Positions 12,222 to 24,734 of a DNA stretch of 64,000 nucleotides are shown here, in pieces. Location of the stretch: contig CM069444.1 in the NCBI GenBank assembly GCA_035610835.1, positions 4,143,172 to 4,207,171 on the forward strand, in the 5' to 3' direction. The position numbers and the translations under genes were made by a program. This stretch comes from Ophiura sarsii. Lineage: Eukaryota > Echinodermata > Ophiuroidea > Amphilepidida > Ophiuridae. The notes beneath the pieces were generated by a model, which ran no database searches, was not told where the DNA came from, and saw only the letters and a program-made list of their open reading frames with translations. Within the stretch, counting starts at the first letter, position 1. Each line of letters starts with the position of its first letter.

Positions 12222-12475
12222 CTTGTTGTCTTCATCATAAAGAAAATATCCATTACCGTCCTCGATAAGGATAGACATTCGTTCACTAGGGGAGCCACCG
12301 TCTTCTGTTAGGTGTAGGTCTCTGAGTGTAATTGATTCCGCAAATATAGTCATATAGACGACGGTTGATAATGGCAGTACTGTTATAGGACCTCCAGGTG
12401 AGCTCACGTCAACACCATCTACTGTCTGAGATGCTATCAGGTTGTCGACGTTGTTGAGGTTTTCATTGCAGTGTA
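12222..12475 (-). CDS. e26: B half of domain D11
   Basis: 84 codons, phase 1 to 0; acceptor ttctag, donor gtaaat. VHCNENLNNVDNLIASQTVD, then ESITLRDLHLTEDGGSPSE, LIEDGNGYFLYDEDNK. Paralogue of e21. Separated from e25 by an intron of only about 200 bases, among the shortest in the gene. Confidence 0.92.
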
Positions 12476-12519
12476 CTAGAAATAAAAAAGGGGGGAAATG
12501 ATCCGAAAGGGCACAGTTA

Positions 12520-12625
12520 TGCACGGTATTAACAAGTACGGTTTTAAACTAAATACAATTTAAATTTGACTTTAACACATCGTTTAACAAAACGCAATTC
12601 TAGAACATTTGTATCCATATCAATA
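12520..12625. mobile_element. Fragment of the GGGCCGTATTCTCG element
   Basis: Aligns with the left part of the element at 49582-50087 (CACGGT-TTAA, AACTTTGACTTTA, CGTTTAAC, AACGCAATTCT in the same order). Truncated copy between e25 and e26. Confidence 0.6.
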
Positions 12626-12673
12626 TGTTACTTAAATACGTCACTCTTTTTAATAATGATAAATATAGCTTAC

Positions 12674-12806
12674 CACAGCCGGTGATATCTGAGACACTAA
12701 TTTCATCCCCATCATTCGGATCGTTGTCAAATGTCATAGTGATAGTAACATCCGTGACGTCTATCAGCTTACTGTTTTGTATTATTTCTCGAATTTTATC
12801 CCAAGG
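12674..12806 (-). CDS. e25: A half of domain D10
   Basis: 44 codons plus one base, phase 0 to 1; acceptor tttag-like (cgttTAG), donor gtaagc. PWDKIREIIQNSKLIDVTDV, TITMTFDNDPNDGDE, ends DITGC. Paralogue of e20. The preceding intron is about 4.2 kb and holds a satellite and an antisense retrotransposon fragment. Confidence 0.91.
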
Positions 12807-13439
12807 CTAAACGAGTAATAACAAATATAAAAGTTTACGTCATATCGGGGAAAAACACTATCCGCAGACATCCAGTCAATGGTCTTAAGGGAGGGGGTCT
12901 ACAAATGTATGTTGGTCAGATATTAACATTCAGTGCTGCGGACAAAAAATGAGATATTAGCACAGTAGAAAATTGCTAAGTCTCTGTTTTAAAATGCTTT
13001 TTGTTTGAGGTAAATTGGATTTACGATTCTGACGTTATGGTCAATTGATTTTCGGGTCTCTCAAAATATCGGTGGTGTTTTGTATACATTTGTATGTAGA
13101 AAACGCCCACCTGCGATTTTAAGCATTTTCAGTTTCAATTATTTTTTGATCAAATCATTGTAACATTTGATCAAATTGATTTATTAAAATATTAAAATAA
13201 TTAATTGCACATCATAAATCATCAACATTCTAGTCAATGTAATTTCTTGGACAATGTCATGTATCAAATTGTTTTGAATATAAGTATTATATGGGTCCTC
13301 TGGTTTAGGGAAATATACGTTGAACAGTTCGTGCAATAGTGGAATATCTAGATTGTATTATAACAATAATGCAATATTCTAGGTTCGATTCGGTAGTTAA
13401 TGCTGCATGAAAACAAATAGTATAGAATAGTTCAAGCGG

Positions 13440-13960
13440 CGTAACGTGATCAACACTCTTGGCTGCAGAAATTACTAAATCCTCTAATTACACCGGGATG
13501 ATTTGCACCATTGTAATGTAGCAATCTTTCCGGTTGCTACATATGGAGCTGAAACCTGGTCAGTGGGAATTGCGGATTCGAAGAAATTAGCAGCTTTCGA
13601 AATGTGGTGTTGGCGCAAGATGTCAGGAATATCATGGAAAGAGCATAAGACCAATGAATTTGTCAGAAGCCAGATTGGGGAACAACATCTCTGTGTACTA
13701 GAATCAAGCGCAACAAACTGCAATTCTTTGGACACATTGGTAGACGAGAAGGTGATAACCTATAAAAGGTTATAACTCAAGGAGCTGTTGACGGATTCGT
13801 AAACGTGTCAGACCAAAACTCCGTTGGACTGATGGCATTAAGAAATCAACAGGTTTATCTCTTATCTCTGCACATCGCATGTCACAAAATAAACAACGCT
13901 GGCGCTCCATCATCAATAAGGCCACAAAGAATCAGCCGTGATTCATAAAACGACGATGAC
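13440..13960 (+). pseudogene. Non-LTR retrotransposon fragment, end of reverse transcriptase region
   Basis: The translated segment at 13503-13750 has YGAETWSV, KLAAFEMWCWRKMSGISW and EHKTNEFV, the pattern of the C-terminal part of many LINE polyproteins after the RT catalytic core. The frame then shifts. 5' and 3' truncated, antisense to the large gene, no endonuclease or RT core present. Confidence 0.8.
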
Positions 13961-14213
13961 GAATTTTTCATTAGTCTGCCAATACCTGTTTTGTTTATGG
14001 CTATTTTAAAGCCATTTATCTTTAAAAATCAATATAAATGCTAATAAAATTGCTATTTTCACCAAAAATGGCTCAAAATGTGTCTAAATTCATGCTCTTC
14101 CATAATTAAACAACTATTTTTATCCAAAATGTAAACCCTTTTTTTTAGCCAATCTTAATATTTTTCACACGTTTTGCACGATATCTCACAACTATAAAAC
14201 AAGCAAACTTGCT

Positions 14214-14430
14214 GTACAGGGTGAGTCAAAAAGAAGTTGTACGGGAATGTATATTTGTTTTAAAATATATCAAACAAATTTGACAAACCAATGAGACACG
14301 CATTCAAAGACCAACTTAATCCGCTCATATGACAAAAGAAATCATTGAAATCGATCAATTATATCAGGAGCTATGTCTGTTTTAATAAAAGAACCCCTTT
14401 TTTTAGCTGTCCACGGAACGCTTAATTCTC
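14214..14430. repeat. Dispersed repeat starting GGGTGAGTCAAAAAGA
   Basis: Shares ordered blocks with 46325-46560: GTGAGTCAAAAAGA, then TTAATAAAAGAACCC-type and GTCCACGGAACGCTTAAT-type blocks. Two decayed copies of the same unnamed element. Confidence 0.6.
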
Positions 14431-14639
14431 TTGATATCTACCCACTCTAAGTGGGCAGCAAAATGTACACACGGTCGTTCATATCCAAATAAGATTAAAG
14501 CCCGGAAGTTTCAAACACAGGTGGGAATGGTGTGCCTAAAATAAATAATCAGTGACTACAATAAGACTTTAACCTTCTCTTTTTGACGGATTCTATGAAA
14601 GACCTAACAGCCTAAAAAGGGTTCAATTACTAAATTAAA

Positions 14640-15490
14640 TTAATTTATTTTGAGCATATTTAGTGACTTGAGAACAGCGGCTTCTTAAACTAATAAATAG
14701 GCCACCATACCTTCCCCACATAACAGGCTTAAAATGGTTTCAATTACTAAATCAAATCAATCAATTCAATATTGATTGTCACCCTCGAATCTTCTTAAAC
14801 AGACTAAATAATTGCTCAAAAAGGGTCTCAATTACTAAATCAAATTAATGCAATAGTGAGTGCCACATTCGAGCATGTGTATATTATACATACACTTTTT
14901 AACGTAAACTAACTGACCAAAAAATGCTCTGAAAGGGTTTCAATTACTAACTGAGCATGTTTATGTATAGAAATGATACGAGACACGCACCTATGACCAC
15001 GAACTGAACCTCATTTGTAATGTAAACTAACAGACCAACAATTGGTCTGAAGGGGTTTCAATTATTAACTCAAATTAATTTCATTAGTGTCTGTCACATC
15101 TGAGCATGTTTATGTAGAGAAATGATACGAAAACCGCACCTACATGTATGACCACGAACTGCACCTCATTTGTAATGTAAACTAACAGACCAACAATTGG
15201 TCTGAAAGGGTTTCAATTACTAACTCAAATTAATTTCATTAGCGACTGTCACATCTGACCATGTTTATGTAGAGAGATGACGAGAACCGCACCTATGACC
15301 ACGAACTGCACATCATTTGTAATGTAAACTAAGAGACTCAAACAATTGGTCTGAAAGGGTTTCAATTACTAACTCAAATTAATTGAAACCCTGACTGTCA
15401 CATCTGAGTATGTTTATGTTGAGAGATGATACGAGAACCGCACCTATGACCCCGAACTGCACCTCATTTGTAATGTATTCTAACAGTTGA
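14640..15490. repeat. Satellite with a unit of about 150 bases
   Basis: GAACTGCACCTCATTTGTAA recurs at 15001, 15156, 15303 and 15454 (spacings 155, 147 and 151). Each unit holds CAATTGGTCTGAAAGGGTTT and TGAGCATGTTTATG. More decayed units run back to about 14640. Intronic, between e24 and e25. Confidence 0.9.
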
Positions 15491-16670
15491 CTTCATTTCA
15501 ACTCGAAAGATCGGTCGCTCAAGACGTAATGAACACCGTACTTTTTCAACCAATATGGGGATGTTATTTTGCCTCGAAATTAGCATAAACAATCAGCAGC
15601 TGGCCATTATCCAGGTTGTCGTCTGCGTGACCCGGAAATACCGACGATTTAGTAGCTCAATGCGACCTATGGCAACCAAAGAGGTCGCACCTAGATACTT
15701 TTGAGCTAGCGAGTGTGCCGCGACCTGGCGCGACCAGCGACCGGCTAGTATGATTCGAGCATTATACATTTCCGTCCGATATATTGAAATTGTGCTCCAT
15801 TGTCAAACTTTTAAGATCCTTCCCTCAGCAAAATCTTTAAGATTGACTTGTCACTCTTTCGATTTAAGAGAGTAATTTACATTGATCCTACGAGCTATTT
15901 GGATTCAATTAGCGACATTAGCAACAATGTGCTAATTCGCTAATAAGCCATAACGCACCAACGAGATAGATATAAATAGAGTGCCCTGCTTGTCAAGAAA
16001 ATGAAGTCAACAAATCAACAAATAATTTTATGAAATTTCATCGTTTTACAAAATCAATCACATAAGTAGGTAAATATGCACATATTTTGGCCGAGAATCC
16101 CGTATCAAGATTTAAGATTGACCCTAAAAGGGCTGATTTCCAGTTGTTTTGAGTACCGTCTGCTCGCAAAATTGTATAAAGTTGCCGTATTATTTGCAAA
16201 TCCACTAAATTCAGTCGATTCATTCATGAACCGTTGCTGCATTTGGTCGCAAGATCGCAAAATTGGCTTCACGCGACCACTTGCGGCAACGGGCCCTGAA
16301 ATAATATTACTGATTTCAGAGAATTATTTTGCTATATTTTATTTAACACTGATATCTTATGTAGCTTAAACTAAGAAATTAAGATATCCAAAACAAAAGT
16401 TGATAACTATTTCTACATTTCTAATGTATAACTGATTGAATTCACTATGTTTTGAAAGATTTGGCGGTTCATCTATAATTTGACACGATTTCGAGCGCGA
16501 GATTTAGGATTGCATTGTAAATGGACTGGCAATGACCCTACCTATATCTATCTCGTTGTATCGCACAGACATTGGTCATTCATATCGCTGTGCATCACGG
16601 GCGGGCAGATAGTGGCGCGAGAGTTGACGCAATGCCAACTTGTATCCGCCGACTTATACGGAAGCAGGCC
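15491..16670. other. Intronic stretch, nothing recognised
   Basis: Contains GC-rich words GCGACC repeated around 15660-15740 and 16250-16290; perhaps the ends of an old element, not resolved. No exon-like pattern. Confidence 0.4.
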
Positions 16671-16870
16671 CGTACCAATGTACCTTTTTTTGTACCAATG
16701 TACCTTTTTTTTTGTACCAATGTACCTTTTTTGGTACCAAGGTACCCCCCCCCCCCCCCCCCCCCCCGCCCTCAACATTGTCTGAGATGACTAAAAAAAA
16801 TAATTTGGGGGCAACCTTTTACGACTTTTTGGGTACCAATGTACCTTTTCCAAAAAATACGCCCCCCTAA
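16671..16870. repeat. GTACCAATGTACC repeats with a 23-C run
   Basis: Four copies of ACCAATGTACCTTTTTT, a run of 23 C at 16745-16767, then GGGGCAACCTTTTACGA, a block that recurs at 43297 and, inverted, at 60796. Part of a poly-G-ended repeat group. Confidence 0.75.
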
Positions 16871-16970
16871 AAAAATCCTGCTTCGGGCCTGTACGGAAGT
16901 ATGAACAGGCAAGAACACGTTTGCAAATGATATCGTGGACAACTTTAAAATAAAGAACATGATTACCTAC

Positions 16971-17194
16971 CGTATTAGTAATCGATATCAATGTTTTGCC
17001 ATCTTTATCCTTAACTTCTACAGTGTAGAGGTCTGAAGTATCTAAGCTTAAAGACGATGACGACGACAAATCAATATCCATCAGTACAATAGGGTCGGTA
17101 AATCCGATGTTTATAGTTGGATTATTCTCGTTTATATTGTCCAGCGGAGACTCGAGGACGTCACTCACGTCAGAACCGTTATCTTCGCAATGTT
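16971..17194 (-). CDS. e24: B half of domain D10
   Basis: 74 codons, phase 1 to 0; acceptor ttgcag, donor gtaggt. EHCEDNGSDVSDVLESPLDN, TDPIVLMDIDLSSSSSLSLD, VEVKDKDGKTLISITNT. Thirty bases shorter than e19, in frame, in the loop before the PIVLM strand; it carries a Ser-rich turn. Confidence 0.91.
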
Positions 17195-17492
17195 CTGCAA
17201 TGGTAAATGTCAACAAAGTATAATTACATTTTGATATTGCTACATTATTTTGTTTCTGTTTGTGATCGATCTTAAATTGGAAAATGAATACTTTCAATAG
17301 GAAATGAAATCAAGGAAATTGCTGCCATGATTTTCACACTGGGACTTCATGGTTTGCATATTATACGTCTCTCAACGAATGTCAATGAGGTATAATTATT
17401 GTCGGAGAATTTCATAATGGTTTACGTCACTCAGTAAACGATTAAATCATGATGTCAGTATAAAAGCATACCCGAAAAAATAATATTCCTTA

Positions 17493-17568
17493 GAATTTGA
17501 AAATTGGGAAAGGTTTCTGAAAAATCTTGTTTTGTATAGTACAACCTACAGCCGCGTGCAAAGTTGTA
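17493..17568. mobile_element. MITE family M1, fragment
   Basis: GGGAAAGGTTTCTG, TTTTGTAT and the end GCCGCGTGCAAAG match the other copies in inverted order. Next to linker e23. Confidence 0.6.
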
Positions 17569-17606
17569 AGCATAAGTATTCAAAAATGTGGTGTGCATGT
17601 ACATAC

Positions 17607-17693
17607 CTGGTTCAGATGGTGACGAAGGCGTTGTCAGTGTTGGTACTGTTGTTGTTTTAGGTGTAGGTGTAGGTGTAGGTATAGGAGCTTCAG
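17607..17693 (-). CDS. e23: Thr/Pro linker exon between U5 and U6
   Basis: 29 codons, phase 1 to 1; acceptor atacag, donor gtatgt. EAPIPTPTPTPKTTTVPTL then Thr/Ser/Pro to SEP. One of the two most mucin-like linkers. The encoding DNA is a short GGTGTA-type repeat on the plus strand, so length polymorphism is likely. Confidence 0.88.
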
Positions 17694-17884
17694 CTGTATG
17701 CATAGCATGAATATAAAGGTCAATCATCGAGTTATGCTCTTACCGTTTTTCCTACACAGATGGTTAATTTGTATTATCATTTGAGATCACTATGGCTTGG
17801 TTCTAGCGGGATCCAGTGCAGTTCCAATCCAATTCAATAACAAAGGGGGATCATTATCAACTGTTTGGAAATTACGAAGCGCGG

Positions 17885-18345
17885 TAGTATTTATTTATTT
17901 TGTATTTATTTATTTGGGCCTTACGACCCTGGATAACCCAAGAAAGCCTCGTTGAAGCTTATTTCCATTGGGGTCCGTTAGATGTGTGAACAGCTACAGA
18001 CCGGGATGATCCCCTACTCTTTGCGAAAGAGTCTGTAACCTTCTAACGTGCTCGGGTATTGCTCTTCCGATGCACGGGACCACCATTTTTATGTGACTTC
18101 CGAACCACTGATTTTTGCTGCCATTAGGAAATCGTCACAACCATCTCGCTTCATTTACCAGGCTATCCGATACGGCGCACACAATGTATCAGCACTTAGA
18201 TTGTAATATCCCCTCTCCCCAATCTCGCTTGGGTCGACGAAGCAATTGAGACTAAGTACCTTGCCCAAGGATACAAACAAGTTGGCTGTAGCGGGGCTAG
18301 AACTCACGACCTTTGCATCGTGAGACCGGCATGGTAGTATTGATC
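17885..18345 (-). mobile_element. tRNA-derived SINE S1, long copy
   Basis: On the minus strand a B-box-like GAGTTCTAGCC lies near 18298, followed by a body that matches 30728-31075, and a tail of AAATA repeats at the 17885 end. The shared body (GGGTCCGTTAGATGTGTGAA, GCTCGGGTATTGCTCTTCCG on the plus strand) plus different tails is typical SINE behaviour. Confidence 0.8.
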
Positions 18346-19545
18346 TTTGTGAACGCGGACCCTTGTAAGGCCTTGTGCAAGAAAAGTTTAACAATGAGAA
18401 GTACTCGATATTGTGAAAAGTGGAGGACTTTCCGCTCACGATAGCCTTATTGAAATAAGGCAGACAATGCTAGAAACTCTCTCTAAGATACTGCTAATAG
18501 AGGTATTTTGAGCTCATTTTAAATGTTTATCACTTTTCCGAATAGGATCATCATAACATGGTTTGACTGTCGGGTATTTAATGGTAATTGACCTTTATAC
18601 TTTCTTTGAGGAGGCCGACTGTATCTCTAACAATGCCCATATTCGTTAGTCCACAAAAGTTATGCAAGTGTTGACAACAGCTCTTATAATACATATCGTG
18701 CAATAAAATCAAAAATATGAATCTAGAATAAATGATGAAATTAATAATGATACAATCAGCGTGAGATGTGTCTCTTATTTTCTTCTAAATTGAAACCCCT
18801 GATTAGAGGGTTATTACTTGCAAATCAGTTGTTTAGAGGGTTCCGTGGTCATATCAAAAGATATTACCTTGATACCAATTAAATCTCCTCCTGAGGGGCG
18901 TATTCTCGATGAAATTTCCGATGTCAGAAGTTAATTTTCACAGAACCAGATGAATCAACTCATGAGAGACATTAACCCTGTTTTTTGAAAATCATGTGAT
19001 TTGCGTACAAATATCGCACACATGTTGTGTTTTATTATTTTGAATTTACGCCTCCCCGTGACTTTATCGAAAACTGTTTACATGGCAACAAATCCGCAGC
19101 TGTTCAACGCGCAGTCAGCGACGCGTAAATAAATTGAATGGTGCGGTTGGTCATTATACGCACTACACGGAAATCATTGACGCGTGTAATGTTTACTTCT
19201 TTGCAAGTACAGATACTAAATAAGGTACTATTCGGCGCCCGCGTAGGCTACTGCATAAATGTATAGGCTACGAGACATTTGTGTTGGGCATATCCAACAT
19301 ACATGAGGTAAAGAATATCAAACATCACAAACAGTTCCGGAGTAGGTTCTATATCTATTAATATGCCATTGCATTCCAAATATAGGACGCATTTCAACTA
19401 AAACCTGAAGTGGGCACTTTCTTGTAAAATCTTAAGTTTTTATATTTATTAACTATCCGAGTAAAATGTGACACACCGAGGGTTGACAACCAGAAAGATT
19501 CAACTCAAAAAATTACATTCTGAGAAAATTGAGATTTAATATAAT
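18346..19545. other. Intronic stretch, nothing recognised
   Basis: AT-rich, with no exon or repeat boundary that I can support. Confidence 0.45.
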
Positions 19546-19546
19546 T

Positions 19547-20428
19547 ATAAAGGGGTCAAAAAAAGTAAGTCCCCTCTAAAATTAGATTACTTTTGTTTAC
19601 ATAACTTCACACACAATTAGACGTTTTGAAAAATTGAAACGATTATAAAAAGATAAAACGCTTGGCTACCAATAGAAAGTTTTCCATTTTCGATATTATG
19701 TTTACTTTTCCCAAGACAGTCAGATTTTCCCAAAAATGATGTTTTCAGAAAAAGTGGCACTTGGTCCTATACCAGTAAATTTAAAGACTCTCTCTCGTGA
19801 TTTTTTTGTACGCAAATTAGACTAAGTTTGTAGGCGTAACTCCACACAGGATTATTTATTTAAAAAAATGTAAAGACTTGTGAAAAGAGAAAGCGATTGG
19901 GTCTTTATTAAAAGTGTCTCCTGTTCAATATCATGTTTACTTTTCCCAAAATTGTCTCATTTTCCCAAAACGATGTTCTCAGAAACAGTGGCAATTTTCA
20001 AAATCCTATACAAATTTGTTTGCGTAACACCTCCACAAAATTAGACGTTTTAAAAAATTGAAACGTTTTTGAAAAGGAAAAACGCTTAGCTATCCGTACA
20101 AAGTTTCCCCTTCTTAATACCATCTTTACTTTCCCAAAAAAGTCAAATATCCCCAAAATAATGTTTCCGTTAACACAAAATTTACCAAAATCCAATACAA
20201 GTAAGTGCCACTTTTTCTGAAAACATCCTTTCGAGGAAATGTCACTGTTTTGGGAAAAGTAAACATGATATCGAAAACAAAAAACTTTCTATTGGTAGCC
20301 AAGCGTTTTTTCTTTTCATAATCGTTTAAATTTATCCAAACGTTTAACTGTGTGTGAAGTTATGTAAACAAAGGTAATCTAATTTTAGAGGGGGACTTAC
20401 TTTTTTGACCCCTTTATATTGTATTCCA
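19547..20428. mobile_element. Long terminal inverted repeat element, about 880 bases
   Basis: Arms of about 210-220 bases at 19547-19765 and 20205-20428 are inverted copies; ends AAAGGGGTCAAAAAAAGTAA and TTTTTTGACCCCTTT. Between the arms further partial copies of the arm occur (near 19800-19950 and 19990-20110), so the arms have multiplied internally. Flanks are TATA-like. No transposase. Confidence 0.88.
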
Positions 20429-20589
20429 TTGAGTTATGTGTAAAGATGAACCACATGTATGTCACTGATTCTAATAACGCACTATAGTGACCACCACAAA
20501 GCTATAGCCATATAGAAAATTGAATTTGGTGCAACCAAATCTCGTCACGTCTCGTTAATCAAATGAACATAGCTTCAAAAGGATCCGCT

Positions 20590-20617
20590 CAATTTGTATC
20601 AATTTGTATCAATTTGT
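20590..20617. repeat. 10-bp tandem repeat, three copies
   Basis: AATTTGTATC repeated in tandem directly before the SINE at 20618; possibly related to the target site. Confidence 0.8.
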
Positions 20618-21006
20618 GGGAGAGCGTGTTGGCGCAGCGGTTAGTTCTCTCGCCTTGCACCAATGAAACCCGGGTCAATTATGTGCACGACCGCGGGCTT
20701 TATGTGCATTTGGTTTATCACGATCCATACACGCTCTCGCAGGTTTTCTCCGGGCTCTCCGGTTTCCTCCTGCTTTCAAAATCTGTGATCAGTTGTTTCG
20801 GTTATCAAAAACTTCCTTGACCCAAAGGTATTTGGGGAGCTGCATTGGAAAATGGTGGATGTTACAATCTAACTGCGGATAGGTTTGCGCTAGAAATTGG
20901 CAGCACCCTAGTTGATGCGACATGATTCTGATGATTCACCAGCAGCAAAATCACAGCGCTTTGAGCCATTTGGAAAAGGCGCTATATAAATACTGATTAT
21001 TATTAT
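20618..21006 (+). mobile_element. tRNA-derived SINE S2
   Basis: Head with A-box-like TTGGCGCAGCGGTTAGTTC and B-box-like CGGGTCAATTATG, a body, then GCGCTATATAAATACTG followed by a TTA repeat tail, an ending common in deuterostome SINEs. The B box lost one T (GGGTTC expected), so this copy is probably silent. Confidence 0.85.
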
Positions 21007-21232
21007 CAATGAGGTGTCAGCATTTTGAAGATGATCATCCCATAAAATATATGTATATGTTTATGTTTACTGTTCTTTCTTTGCTTTTAACAATGTTTAC
21101 ACAATATATTTTGTTATTCAACCTCATGTTTGAGATTTTAGAGCAATTTAAAATAGAGAAAGCAGACTACACCTATGCAATATAGTATGCTTTCGTAACA
21201 TACACTTAATTCCAATTCCTAGAAGCATTATA

Positions 21233-22454
21233 CGCGGAGTGACTAATAAGTTCGCGGCCTAAGGTAGAAGGGATCAGTTTTAGAATCATATTCATTTATT
21301 TTTCAACATAGTCTCCTCGAACATCAACACACTTGGTCCAGCGGTCATGGAGCATACGGATCCCTTCGGCTTAGAAGGCTGAATCTCGGCGTAGAAGGCT
21401 GGATCTTGGCCCTTCAGGAAGCGGTCCACATCATCAATGAAGTCATTATCTGAGGGAAAATGATGACCACCGAATTTCTTGTTCAACTTCGGGAAACGAT
21501 ACCGAAGTCAAGGGTGCCAAATCAGGAGAATAGAGCGGGTGGTCGACCAGTTATCATGGTTATAGCAGCCATAGCCAGGCTGAAGCATTGTCATGATGGA
21601 AAAGCACACCCCTTGTCAGCCGATTCCACGCCGATTTGTTAAATTGGTTTCGCGGAGCTGTTTCAGGAGATTAGCATAGTAAGCCCCGGTGATAGTGTGA
21701 CCTTTCTCCATAGTCCACCTTTCTGGGAGCTGGAGACGTTGCGTGTTTCCACTGCTTCGATTGTTCTTTAGTCTCTGGTTGGAAGTGGTGTTACCGAGCG
21801 AGGTCTCATCCATGGTCAGGAATCGTTGGAGAAAACTCTCGGGTTCCACCTCAAAAATGGCAAGATTGTCCTCTTGTGCCGAATCTGTTTCTGAGCAGGA
21901 CTAAGGAGCTTCGGGACCCAACGAGCTGACACCTTCAACAATATGAGTTCGTCGTGGATAACTGCATGGAAGCATTCCTGGGAGATACCCAGCTCTGTGG
22001 CAATGTAACGCTGTGTTACCCGTCGATCTTCTAAAATCATATCAAGATTTCTGTCAATAATGACCTCCGTGGTGACTGTGACTGGTCTTCCCGGACGGGG
22101 TCATCTTCCAGGCTCTCCCTGCCACGTTTGAATTCCGCAGCCTACTTTCTTTACCATGGTGTACGAAGGGGCATCCTTCCCAAGTGTGGACTTTCTTGGG
22201 CGTTAAGCCCTTGCGACCGAGGTAGCGGATGACTGCACGATTGCTGATTTTGTCAATGTTTTCCATTTAAGGTTTATTTCACAGAAACCGCTGACTGACG
22301 ATGTTTAATTATTGGTTACAGAAAAAGAGGACAAGATAACAACATCAAACTTTCTGTGTAATCATCCCAACAAGTTGAACTATACACATGCCAAATTAAA
22401 ATTATGTAGGTCATCTCCTTTTACCTAAGGCCGCGAACTTATCAATCACCCCTC
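21233..22454 (-). mobile_element. Mariner-like element with inverted ends
   Basis: Inverted ends share TAAGTTCGCGGCCTAAGG: left about 21233-21270, right about 22420-22454. About 1.2 kb, the usual size for mariner. Inserted in the intron between e22 and e23, in the same orientation as the gene, with its right end about 30 bases from the e22 donor. Confidence 0.88.
21292..22266 (-). pseudogene. Mariner transposase, frameshifted
   Basis: Reading begins MENIDKISNRAVIRYLGRKG, the N-terminal HTH of mariner transposases. A second HTH-like part (RYIATELGISQECFHAVIHD) and LSARWVPKLL-like segment (VSARWVPKLLSP) follow. The catalytic region shows FLTMDET, holding the first catalytic Asp, and later GAYYANLL. 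These parts lie in different frames with gaps and stops, so no active enzyme is made. Confidence 0.88.
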
Positions 22455-22484
22455 GAATTTAAGAACAATACTGATTGAACTTAC

Positions 22485-22608
22485 CACATCCTGTCGGTTG
22501 GAGCACGTAACTCTTGTCAGCACTACTAGGATTGGAGATCTCGGCCGTTATTTTAGTCACATTTGGTATTGGATCATTTTTAATGTCGTTTTGAATCTCG
22601 GACCACGG
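22485..22608 (-). CDS. e22: A half of domain D9
   Basis: 41 codons plus one base, phase 0 to 1; acceptor cacag, donor gtaagt. PWSEIQNDIKNDPIPNVTKI to LQPTGC. Same length (124) and same PIPNV as e27. A mariner element lies just beyond its donor, ending about 30 bases away at 22454. Confidence 0.91.
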
Positions 22609-24734
22609 CTGTGGAGAAGAAAAAAAGAATGTCATCATCCTGTTTCAAGCGAGATTTAGGAGTAAACTCATATGAAACTCCTCATTCACTTGCTGTTATG
22701 CCTAAGGGTTCACAATACTAAATCCTGTCTGGTCCGGCACCCTTTGATGCAATATTCCAAAACCGGGCATGTTTTCATTCCGAGACAGGAGACTTAGTCT
22801 TAATTACAGTTTAAAATACATTTATTACATGTTATGGCCAAATTGATATAGTGTGATTTTTGACAGACATATCACCGTTCGTCAGGTCCAAAAAGATGGA
22901 CGCAATGATGATTTTGTAATATGTTAACCAATACATTTGTGTCCACGTCATTTCCGGTAGCTGACGCCATCATCTAAATCCACAATTGCGTGTGACAAGA
23001 AAAAGAAAAAACTCGGACATTTTGAAAAGGCTCTAGTGGTAAATTACCAGTTAACCCCCTTATATGATTTAGTTGAGTTAGTAGTCATGGCTTTCATCTT
23101 TAGGTTGATACAAAATTTAAAGATACCAGTTTCTTATAACGTTGAAAAATACCAATTTTTAAATTGGGCATTTAACGTGTAAACATATGGGAGATGTATT
23201 TGGTGGTTCGGGCCCTAAAATTCCAATCATTCTTGTTTATTGACTGTCTTTTGTCTGCCCGAAGTTATCGGACTGACGTCAAAACTGCCATCTTTACAGT
23301 TTAAGTCAACCTATTCCAAATCTCAGAACAATACAACTAAATCCACAAGCGATCCTCAGTTTGGTTCCATCAATTTGCTGGTGACAAATATAATCTGAAG
23401 ACGAATTCGGATCATTTAAAAAAAAGATTCATGTTACAAACACGTTTGCTATGAGTACCGCATAAGAACATCTTAATGACGTCTATAAATGTTTAGGGTT
23501 TCATGTCCTGAAAATAATACAGTCACATCAAAAGGATGCATTTGTCTGATTTTAACAACAACAATATAACAAGTACTAGCGTATTATGAGTTATATTGTG
23601 GTATGTAAACATTCTAGCCTATATATCATCGTCTTAAGTATAACTAAAATTATGATTATGTTAGAACATTTCCTGATGTGATAACGGATTAATTTGTTAT
23701 TCCAACCCCAATATTGCTTGGTGCAAAACTAATGCAGTATGCGCAACATGTAACTATGAGTGGCCATAGTTTATTCAGTAAATACCATTAGCTTGTAGGA
23801 TATCCGATATGGATTTGTCGTTGTTTTTCCATCCTCCACTCCCCGGGTTTCTTTGATTAATACTTGTTTGCAAATAAATATTAAATCCAAAGTGTCACAA
23901 TTGTAAACGGAATAAAGCAAGAATGTTACCTTAATAGACGAAAGATACATCTTAGACGTCTAACCTTACACGTTCTACTTGTAACCTTACACGTTGCGTA
24001 ATACGTGTAACCTTAGACGACTAACCTTACACTTATTTGTTTAAACTATGGCCACATAATTTATTACACGATGGATGGTATGAAAATACGCTACTAGCCT
24101 CTATTAAAGGAATTAAAAAGCAGATAATCCCATTTATTTAATTCATTTTGCATCTGACATTCCGGATACACGATATACAAGTGGTTTGAACATTATCGTG
24201 TTCTACTCTGTCCCGAAAAGGATGCTGTCGATTCATTGTTATAGCCCCGGGTTATAGCATCCCCTACCATTCATCTGAATATCTAAGATATGTAACGGAC
24301 CGAGCAAAAATAGAATCAGAACAACAGTGTAGGATCAATAAGATGACATATTCCCGAAACGATGTACCCTATTTAGCTCAATTGACATTGGTAGAGGAAT
24401 TGCCATACAAGATGAATTGACTATTAAATGACGCTCCCTTAGTTACATGAGGACATTTTGTGGACTATATTATACTCTATACATTTGTATTGATATACAT
24501 ATATTAAGGGATTTTGATTTGGCTGGTTAGTACACAATGTCATTGTCAAAATATGTTTAGATGAATCGTTAATGTATACAGTACCATTTTCCTAATATTT
24601 TCCATTATTGTTTGATATATTGTTTGTGATTTGCATTATCAATTTGTAAACGTTCAGTCTCTTTTACTCCCCAAATTCCCTAAAACAAATCATCACATTT
24701 TACGTTTCCAATACAATAACACGATATCGATTAC
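22609..24734. other. Intron between e21 and e22
   Basis: About 23938-24035 has six spaced copies of AACCTTACACGT/AACCTTAGACG words (CCTTA[CG]AC). Otherwise nothing recognised in 2.1 kb. Confidence 0.5.

Noticed and set aside
16480..16870. Several overlapping ORFs with poly-Pro or poly-Gly
   Set aside because: They read through the 23-C run and the GTACCAATGTACC repeat in several frames at once.
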